Part shown: in pieces, positions 1-4,185 of the stretch
How positions within the stretch are numbered: position 1 is the first letter of the stretch
How the letters are laid out: each line of letters starts with the position of its first letter
DNA from: Planctomycetota bacterium
Lineage (GTDB): Bacteria; Planctomycetota; Planctomycetia; Planctomycetales; Planctomycetaceae
Direction of reading: 5' to 3'
DNA: 7,606 nucleotides
Assembly (NCBI GenBank): GCA_029977045.1
Contig: JAPOLP010000257.1
Span: 1-7,606, forward strand
Notes under the pieces: generated by a model
The model's database searches: none
Seen by the model: only the letters and a program-made list of their open reading frames with translations
Told to the model about the DNA's origin: nothing
Program-made: the position numbers and the translations under genes

Positions 1-21
1 CCTTCAGCCTTTCCGTGTCCC

Positions 22-1230
22 ATGCCCGAATTTCAGTACGTCGCCCGAGCACTCAGTGGGCAGGAAGTCAAAGGACTTCTGACCGCTGGCAGCGAGACCG
101 AAGGGGTCTCAACGCTCGCTACGCGCGAACTGTTTCCGATTAAGGTCGAACTGGCTGACTCGGCGAAGTCGCAGGAGCGGCATCGTGGTCGGCGGGTCAA
201 GGCTCGCGATCTGGCGGCGTTCTTCGCTCAATTGAGCGACCTGCTGCGATCCGGCGTTCCGCTGCTGCGGTCTCTCGAACTGCTGCAGCGGCAGTCGCGG
301 AATCAGGCACTCAAACTGGTGCTGCAGGAAATCCGGGACGACGTCGCCGACGGAACCCGGTTGGCCGAAGCCATGCGGCAGCACGGGCGAGTCTTCAACG
401 ACCTGGCCATCAGCATGGTCCGAGCCGGCGAGGAAGGCAGCTTTCTGGAAGACGTGCTGCGCCGCATCTCGGACTTCACGGAACATCAGGAGGACCTGAA
501 GGGCCGCGTCGTTGGAGCCGTCGCTTATCCAGCGTTTCTGGCTGTGGTCGGTTCTGCCGTGCTGACGATCATGATGATCTGGTTCGTCCCGAAGTTTGAA
601 CCGGTCTTTGAACGTCTCGAAGCCGAAGGCGAACTGCCGTGGATTACAACGGCGGTTGTCGGAGTCAGTTATACGCTTGGCAATTACGGTCTCGTGGTCG
701 CCGGGGTGATCGCGGGAGCGGTGTTCCTGGCCTGGCATTACGGGCAGTCAGAAGAAGGCCGCGAGACATTCGACCGGATTCGCCTGGCAGTTCCGGGCGC
801 CGGACGAATCTACCGCAGCCTGGCCATCGCCCGGTTCTGCCGCATCCTCGGAACGCTGTTGAAGAACGGTGTGCCGATCCTGCAGTCGCTGCGAATCGCC
901 AAGGACGCGACCGGTAACAAGGTTCTGTCTGCAGCAATCGGCTCGGCTGGAGAGAACATCTCCGCTGGTAAGTCACTGGCCGATCCGCTGCGGGTCAGTG
1001 GCCAGTTCCCGGAAGAGACGGTCGAGATGATCTCGGTCGCCGAAGAAGCCAATAATCTGGAACAGGTACTCGTGGACGTGGCCGACGGCATGGAACGTCG
1101 CACGTACCGCTACCTGGAACTGTTCGTCCGCCTGCTGGAACCGGCCATGCTGCTGGTGATGGCGGTGCTTGTTCTGTTTGTGATGCTCGGACTGCTGCTG
1201 CCCGTGCTGCAGAGTTCGTCGATGATTTAG
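22..1230 (+). CDS. gspF: Type II secretion inner-membrane platform protein GspF
   Basis: The 402-residue product matches the GspF/PilC family in length and architecture. GspF sits in the inner membrane and is thought to couple the GspE ATPase to pseudopilus assembly. After an N-terminal cytoplasmic segment (about 1-60) come two homologous GspF domains, about 65-187 and 267-390. Each begins with a matching helix pair: AAFFAQLSDLLRSGVPLLRSL in the first, and ARFCRILGTLLKNGVPILQS in the second. The family signature is visible at 162-190 (Tyr169-Pro170, ending in FVP), followed by KFEPVFERL and a Leu-Pro before the second half. Predicted membrane helices lie at about 170-189, 221-238 and 373-396. 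The ATG at 22 is the only sensible start, giving the expected MPEFQYVARA opening, although no Shine-Dalgarno is seen in the 21 bases available. It heads an F-to-L gene run. PilC of type IV pili is the alternative family member; gspJ and gspK downstream favour T2SS. Confidence 0.95.
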   Translation: MPEFQYVARALSGQEVKGLLTAGSETEGVSTLATRELFPIKVELADSAKSQERHRGRRVKARDLAAFFAQLSDLLRSGVPLLRSLELLQRQSRNQALKLVLQEIRDDVADGTRLAEAMRQHGRVFNDLAISMVRAGEEGSFLEDVLRRISDFTEHQEDLKGRVVGAVAYPAFLAVVGSAVLTIMMIWFVPKFEPVFERLEAEGELPWITTAVVGVSYTLGNYGLVVAGVIAGAVFLAWHYGQSEEGRETFDRIRLAVPGAGRIYRSLAIARFCRILGTLLKNGVPILQSLRIAKDATGNKVLSAAIGSAGENISAGKSLADPLRVSGQFPEETVEMISVAEEANNLEQVLVDVADGMERRTYRYLELFVRLLEPAMLLVMAVLVLFVMLGLLLPVLQSSSMI

Positions 1231-1254
1231 CGATTAAACCAAACAACCTGCCGT

Positions 1255-1274
1255 CGGAGTTGAACTCCGGTTTT
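1255..1274 (+). terminator. Possible weak terminator or attenuator hairpin between gspF and gspG
   Basis: CGGAGT (1255-1260) can pair with ACTCCG (1264-1269) around a TGA loop, and the stem is followed by GTTTTG. This resembles a weak intrinsic terminator, but the T tract is only four bases long and the stem only six pairs. It may act as a partial terminator or as a 5'-end stabiliser for the gspG message. GspG is usually needed in large excess over the other components, so a processing or stabilising element here would make sense; that role is inference. Confidence 0.4.
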
Positions 1275-1286
1275 GCCCCACCTTTG

Positions 1287-1291
1287 AGGAG
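1287..1291 (+). promoter_or_regulatory. Ribosome binding site deciding the GTG start of gspG
   Basis: AGGAG lies nine bases before the GTG at 1301, within a longer purine run (GAGGAGAAG). It supports GTG 1301 as the start, giving a 16-residue prepilin leader. Confidence 0.8.
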
Positions 1292-1300
1292 AAGTGTCCT

Positions 1301-1768
1301 GTGAAAATTCAGACTCGAAACCAGCGCCGCATTCAGAAGCGAGCGGGCTTCACGCTGATCGAAGTTTTGCTCGTCCTGATGATCATCGGCGTGATCGCCG
1401 CCTTCGCCGTGCCGCAGCTGCTCGGCCGTCAGCAGAAGGCCATGGTCGACGCGACGAAGATCGATATCCGCGATTTTGAAAAGCAGGTTCAGTTGTACGC
1501 GGTCGATCACGACGGCGTTTATCCAACCGGCGATGCTGACACCGTTGTCGGCATGCTGATCGTGCCGGGCACCGATAAGTCCGGACGCCAGATTCCGCCA
1601 TACCTCGCCGAGATCCCGAAAGACCAGTGGGGCACTCCCCTGAATTACGAATCCCCGCCAAGCGGCAATCGCCAGGGAACGATCGATAAGCCTGCAATCT
1701 GGTCATCCGGACCAAACAGGCAGGACGGCGACGAAGACGACATCACGAACTGGATTCAGGAACTCTGA
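1301..1768 (+). CDS. gspG: Major pseudopilin GspG
   Basis: The 155-residue product is a type II secretion major pseudopilin, the subunit that polymerises into the periplasmic pseudopilus. A basic 16-residue leader ends in RAG and is followed by FTLIEV, so prepilin peptidase should cut between Gly16 and Phe17 and methylate Phe. The Glu at mature position 5 is Glu21. The hydrophobic helix runs about 17-40. The C-terminal part has GspG hallmarks: DQWGTPLNYESP near 108-119 and, at 137-151, a Gly-Pro then Asp-rich loop ending DDITNW. In the family this loop binds calcium and stabilises the subunit. Length is close to the usual 140-150. The start is GTG with a strong Shine-Dalgarno. It is separated from gspF by 70 bases and from gspH by a repeat-filled gap, so it may be the 3' end of a transcript segment that accumulates more strongly than its neighbours (inference). 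Confidence 0.95.
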   Translation: MKIQTRNQRRIQKRAGFTLIEVLLVLMIIGVIAAFAVPQLLGRQQKAMVDATKIDIRDFEKQVQLYAVDHDGVYPTGDADTVVGMLIVPGTDKSGRQIPPYLAEIPKDQWGTPLNYESPPSGNRQGTIDKPAIWSSGPNRQDGDEDDITNWIQEL

Positions 1769-1795
1769 TTCCCGTTCGTAGATTGTCACGAATAC

Positions 1796-1815
1796 GCATC
1801 GCGGAGCGATGCCAG
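1796..1815 (+). repeat. Palindromic 20-nt unit, copy 1
   Basis: GCATCGC (1796-1802) pairs perfectly with GCGATGC (1806-1812) around a GGA loop and is followed by CAG. It shares the first five and last eight bases, and a purine-rich centre, with the unit at 1874-1893, so both look like members of one short interspersed palindrome family. Confidence 0.7.
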
Positions 1816-1860
1816 AAAGTAGCCGGGGGTCGCAGCGCAGCTGAGACCCCCGGATTTCTG
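1813..1860 (+). repeat. GC-rich two-stem hairpin element
   Basis: CCGGGGGTC (1823-1831) pairs perfectly with GACCCCCGG (1845-1853) around a 13-base loop. An outer CAGAAA (1813-1818) pairs with TTTCTG (1855-1860), separated from the inner stem by GTAG on the left and A on the right. The result is a stable composite hairpin without a T tract. It resembles interspersed palindromes I associate with planctomycete genomes, though that recollection cannot be tested here. Confidence 0.65.
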
Positions 1861-1873
1861 ATTGGAGAACAAA

Positions 1874-1925
1874 GCATCCTGAAGGGATGCCAGACTCACG
1901 CAGTTCTGGCATTCCTTCAGGATGC
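1874..1925 (+). repeat. Inverted pair of the 20-nt palindromic unit (copies 2 and 3)
   Basis: The left arm 1874-1893 and right arm 1906-1925 are reverse complements over 20 bases with a single difference (a G-T wobble in one orientation), around a 12-base spacer. Each arm can also fold on itself: GCATCC with GGATGC in the left arm, and a similar stem with one wobble in the right. This is a REP-like arrangement of two head-to-head units. The left arm is a direct copy of the unit at 1796-1815 with a changed but still self-complementary centre. Confidence 0.75.
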
Positions 1926-1952
1926 ACTGCGTTGTGGAATTTGATTTCGACC

Positions 1953-2029
1953 CATTAGCCGACGGGCGCTAGCTCGTGGTTCAGGCAGGCTCACCATCGG
2001 AACCGTGGGCTAACGCCCATCGGCTGATG
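1953..2029 (+). repeat. Inverted repeat with 27-nt arms upstream of gspH
   Basis: The left arm 1953-1979 matches the reverse complement of the right arm 2003-2029 at 21 of 27 positions, and all six differences are transitions. The spacer is 23 bases (1980-2002). The right arm ends on the ATG at 2027-2029, and the in-frame GTG at 1976 lies in the left arm. Both therefore look like repeat sequence rather than native start codons of gspH, which favours the ATG at 2066. Confidence 0.7.
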
Positions 2030-2065
2030 AAAAACGAGACCACCGAACAGCCTTCCGGATTCGCA

Positions 2066-2656
2066 ATGAGACGATCACCCGCCAGTCACCGTCATCGAGC
2101 ATCCGGCGGTTACACGCTGCTGGAAGTGATGCTGGCGGTGTCGGTGCTGATCATCCTTTCGACGGTGGCTTCAGGGCCGATCATGCGCACGTGGCGTGAT
2201 CAGCGACTGGCGGAGTCGACCGAAAATGTCCGCGGCCTGCTTGCAGGTACGCGAATCCGGGCCGTCGACAACGACCAGACCTGGCAGTTCCGGTACGAAC
2301 CCGGCGGCACGCACTACGTTCGTGTTCCGCTGGCGGCAACGGAATCTGAGAACGACGAAGCATCAAATCGCTCCGGCCAGCAAAGCGGCACATTGCCGGA
2401 CGGAATCACGTTTGAAACCACCGACACCGGATCGGCCCCGCCGCTCGATCCCAAACTGCTCAACGGCCTGACCGACTCTCAGGAACTGTCCTCGGCGTCC
2501 TGGGCGACGCCGATTCTGTTTTATTCGGATGGAACCGCGACTCAGACATTGTTCACGATCGTCGATCAGTACGGAGGCAGCCGCGAAGTTCTGGTGCGTG
2601 ACCTGACAGGAGCTGTCACGTCCCGGCGATCAACGAGTGTGCAAGCGGGTCTCTAA
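2066..2656 (+). CDS. gspH: Minor pseudopilin, GspH-like
   Basis: The 196-residue product has a basic 15-residue leader ending in Gly-Gly, then YTLLEV, with cleavage expected between Gly15 and Tyr16 and the conserved mature Glu5 at Glu20. The hydrophobic helix runs about 16-40. The rest follows the GspH/FimT pattern: a helix with RLAESTENVRGLLAGTRIRA (47-66), strands WQFRYEP and YVRVPL, LPDGITFE (110-117), then the characteristic ILFYSDGTATQTLFTI (150-165) and a C-terminal strand ending DLTGAV. In the family GspH joins the pseudopilus below the I-J-K tip. I chose ATG 2066. The frame extends up to GTG 1976 and ATG 2027, but both lie in an inverted repeat, and the longer leaders (28 or more residues) are less usual. 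No candidate start has a Shine-Dalgarno. Residues 92-108 form a polar, probably disordered loop. Assignment as GspH rather than another minor pseudopilin rests on the pattern and gene order. Confidence 0.87.
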   Translation: MRRSPASHRHRASGGYTLLEVMLAVSVLIILSTVASGPIMRTWRDQRLAESTENVRGLLAGTRIRAVDNDQTWQFRYEPGGTHYVRVPLAATESENDEASNRSGQQSGTLPDGITFETTDTGSAPPLDPKLLNGLTDSQELSSASWATPILFYSDGTATQTLFTIVDQYGGSREVLVRDLTGAVTSRRSTSVQAGL

Positions 2657-2663
2657 CCAGGTC

Positions 2664-2727
2664 GTTTGACCCGAAGCCGCGGGCGACGGCGTTTCAACAC
2701 ACCGTCGCCTGGGGCTTCGGATCAAAC
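2664..2727 (+). repeat. Inverted repeat with 26-nt arms between gspH and gspI
   Basis: The left arm 2664-2689 and the reverse complement of the right arm 2702-2727 agree at 23 of 26 positions, around a 12-base AC-rich loop. The long stem fills most of the 88-base gap between gspH and gspI. No T tract follows, so it is not a typical intrinsic terminator. It is unrelated in sequence to the repeats upstream of gspH and appears to be a separate interspersed palindrome family. Confidence 0.75.
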
Positions 2728-2744
2728 AAAGCAACATCGTCACG

Positions 2745-3230
2745 ATGAAACGAACAGCCCCACCAAAGCGAATGCAAGTCGTCAGCCGACAAGGCTCGGC
2801 GGACTCTTTGCGCGCGGGCATCTCGCTGTTTGAAGTTGTTCTGGCGCTGAGCATCTTCCTGGGAGCGGTCGTCGCTCTCAGCCAGCTCACGAATAACGGA
2901 ATGCGAACCGCCGTCTCGGCACGACTGCAGACTCAGGCTGTCCTGCGGTGCGAATCGAAACTGGCTGAACTGACGGCAGGTGTTGAGCCGCTTGAAGACG
3001 TCGCCGAACAACCGTTTGATGACGACGAAAACTGGACGTGGAGCCTCGCGACTGCAACGGGACCTCACGCCGACCTGCTGAACATCACCGTGTCGACAAA
3101 CTACGACGGCGGCGGCGAGAAATCATTGGCGTCGTACTCGATCTCGCGTCTGCTGCGCGATCCGCTCGTGTTTGAAGAAGCTGCCGCTGCTGAAGCGGAA
3201 GCCGCTGCCGCCACGGAGGACGAACTATGA
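2745..3230 (+). CDS. gspI: Minor pseudopilin, GspI-like
   Basis: The 161-residue product has the class III signal RAG followed by ISLFEVVLALSIF, with cleavage expected between Gly25 and Ile26 and mature Glu5 at Glu30. The helix spans about 26-48. It is followed by a Leu/Ala-rich helix with AVLRCESKLAEL, and a strand region WTWSLA (97-102) then LLNITVSTNY, which fits the GspI pattern of a Trp-containing strand followed by a second strand. In the family GspI nucleates the pseudopilus tip with J and K. The start is uncertain: ATG 2745 gives a 25-residue leader, while in-frame ATG 2772 gives a more typical 16, and neither has a Shine-Dalgarno. The last 19 residues (143-161) form an Ala/Glu tail absent from typical GspI proteins of about 125 residues. 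The stop overlaps the gspJ start by four bases, so the two are probably translationally coupled. Confidence 0.85.
   Translation: MKRTAPPKRMQVVSRQGSADSLRAGISLFEVVLALSIFLGAVVALSQLTNNGMRTAVSARLQTQAVLRCESKLAELTAGVEPLEDVAEQPFDDDENWTWSLATATGPHADLLNITVSTNYDGGGEKSLASYSISRLLRDPLVFEEAAAAEAEAAAATEDEL
3215..3220 (+). promoter_or_regulatory. Ribosome binding site of gspJ inside the gspI tail
   Basis: GGAGGA lies six bases before the gspJ ATG at 3227, inside the last codons of gspI. With the ATGA stop-start overlap it supports both coupling and the chosen gspJ start. Confidence 0.8.
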
Positions 3231-4138
3231 TCCGTCTTTCGCGACCTGCCCGAAAAAGCAATCCCGCCCCGCGAGGCGGTTTCACGCTGCTGGAACTGAC
3301 GCTGGCACTCGGGCTGACGATCGTCCTGCTGACCGCTGTCTACCGTGCGATGGAGATTCACTGGCAGTTCTCAGTCGCTGGTCAGATTGAAGTCGAGCGA
3401 TCCCAGATTGCCCGCGCTCTGCTCTCACAGATCGCTGCTGATATCCGCTCGACGGTGTATCGCGTCGAGGAGACGTCAACGAGTAGCTCAACCACGGGCA
3501 CCGACGATACCGGGACTACCGACGACACGACGGACACAACCGACACCGACACAACGCTGGCTGAGTTCACTGATCCCGCCGACGCGTTCTCGTCGAACGC
3601 AACCGGCGTCTTCGGCGACAACCAATCGCTGACGCTGCACATTTCGCGACCGACCTCCTCGAAGGAATCACCCAGCGGCGATCTGACCAGCAGTCTGCAG
3701 CAGGGCGATTTGAAATCCGTGTCGTACTTTCTGGCCGGTGGCGAATCGGGCCTCGCCGGTTCGCTCAGCAACCCGCTCAGCGAAGTGCAGACCGACGACG
3801 GCATCGAAGGCCTGGCGAGAATGTCGGGCGACCGCTTCGCCGTGCTGCAGGCAGCCGATGCCGGCGAGTCTTCTGACTTCGCGTCGCAGACTCGGCTGCT
3901 GGCTCCCGAGATCAATTTTCTCGCGTTCGATTATCACGATGGCTATGAGTGGCTGACTGAGTGGGACAGTTCCATTGAAGCCCGACTGCCCAACGCAATT
4001 GGCGTCACGATCGGCTTTCGCGATCCGAACTTTCCGGAGAAGTCGTTCCTGCGACGAACGGCTTCCGAATCGACGGACACGTTCCGAATCGTCGTGCCGC
4101 TGTCAGCGGCCAACCCGTTTGAGGGAGTGGCGTATTGA
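3227..4138 (+). CDS. gspJ: Minor pseudopilin, GspJ-like, with an acidic Thr/Ser insertion
   Basis: The 303-residue product has a basic 18-residue leader ending in Arg-Gly-Gly, then FTLLEL, with cleavage expected after Gly18 and mature Glu5 at Glu23. The hydrophobic helix runs about 19-40. GspJ family features follow: ARALLSQIAADIRS (62-75), SVSYFLAGG (164-172), and, most telling, FDYHDGYEWLTEWDSS (234-249) followed by LPNAIGVTIGF (254-264) and the closing strand FRIVVPL. In the family GspJ forms the pseudopilus tip with GspI and GspK. It is about 100 residues longer than usual. One cause is an insertion at 83-110 made almost entirely of Ser, Thr, Asp and Gly; a second polar stretch runs about 141-162. 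The ATG is fixed by its Shine-Dalgarno and the four-base overlap with gspI. An alternative would be a more distant prepilin-like protein, but the DYHDG...W...WD motif argues for GspJ. Confidence 0.88.
   Translation: MIRLSRPARKSNPAPRGGFTLLELTLALGLTIVLLTAVYRAMEIHWQFSVAGQIEVERSQIARALLSQIAADIRSTVYRVEETSTSSSTTGTDDTGTTDDTTDTTDTDTTLAEFTDPADAFSSNATGVFGDNQSLTLHISRPTSSKESPSGDLTSSLQQGDLKSVSYFLAGGESGLAGSLSNPLSEVQTDDGIEGLARMSGDRFAVLQAADAGESSDFASQTRLLAPEINFLAFDYHDGYEWLTEWDSSIEARLPNAIGVTIGFRDPNFPEKSFLRRTASESTDTFRIVVPLSAANPFEGVAY
3473..3556 (+). repeat. Low-complexity Ser/Thr/Asp coding tract in gspJ
   Basis: Codons for residues 83-110 of GspJ alternate among ACC/ACG/ACA, GAC/GAT and serine codons, giving runs such as TTDDTTDTTDTDTT. 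The tract stays in frame and adds an acidic, probably flexible loop between the first helix region and the beta domain. Its composition suggests expansion by replication slippage. Confidence 0.8.
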
Positions 4139-4142
4139 CGAA

Positions 4143-4165
4143 TTCGGAATGGCGAGTTCGGAATG
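4143..4165 (+). repeat. Short direct repeat before gspK
   Basis: TTCGGAATG occurs at 4143-4151 and again at 4157-4165, a 14-base period, and a degenerate third unit (TTACAGGAAT) follows at 4171-4180. The last unit contains the gspK ribosome binding site. The TTG at 4135 that would start a longer gspK reads straight through this repeat. Confidence 0.55.
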
Positions 4166-4174
4166 CGGAATTAC

Positions 4175-4179
4175 AGGAA
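4175..4179 (+). promoter_or_regulatory. Ribosome binding site of gspK
   Basis: AGGAA lies six bases before ATG 4186. It favours this start over TTG 4135, which overlaps the gspJ stop but has no such site. Confidence 0.65.
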
Positions 4180-4185
4180 TCGTTA

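Larger units (their letters stand above)
1769..2065. other. Repeat-rich intergenic spacer between gspG and gspH
   Basis: This spacer of about 297 bases has no convincing gene. Open frames crossing it on either strand run through inverted repeats and show no protein family features. It contains, in order, a 20-nt hairpin unit, a GC-rich hairpin with an outer stem, an inverted pair of the 20-nt unit, and an inverted repeat with 27-nt arms. I see no clear sigma-70 promoter. The repeats may end, stabilise or process the gspFG message; none has a downstream T tract, so classical intrinsic termination is unlikely. Confidence 0.75.

Noticed and set aside
109..738. 209-codon open frame on the minus strand inside gspF
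   Set aside because: It lies opposite a well-supported GspF frame; its His/Arg/Gln-rich product has no family features and is typical of antisense frames in GC-rich genes.
1823..1860. Intrinsic terminator after gspG
   Set aside because: The GC-rich stem is strong but is followed by ATTTCTG and not a T tract; the TTT is better explained as part of the outer stem.
1703..1927. 74-codon minus-strand frame across the gspG end and repeats
   Set aside because: Much of it is encoded by palindromic repeats and the antisense of gspG; no sign of a real protein.
1976..2065. Upstream extension of gspH from GTG 1976 or ATG 2027
   Set aside because: Both starts are in the arms of an inverted repeat, lack Shine-Dalgarno sites and would give unusually long prepilin leaders; kept only as an alternative.
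1769..2065. CRISPR array or insertion sequence in the gspG-gspH gap
   Set aside because: Repeats are not evenly spaced with unique spacers, and there is no transposase or terminal inverted repeat pair bounding the block.
3382..3915. 177-codon open frame on the minus strand inside gspJ
   Set aside because: Its Ser/Val-rich sequence mirrors the low-complexity Thr/Asp codons of gspJ, and the plus-strand GspJ motifs are clear.
4135..4185. Upstream extension of gspK from TTG 4135
   Set aside because: The TTG overlaps the gspJ stop, but the added codons read through a short direct repeat and ATG 4186 has an AGGAA site at proper spacing.
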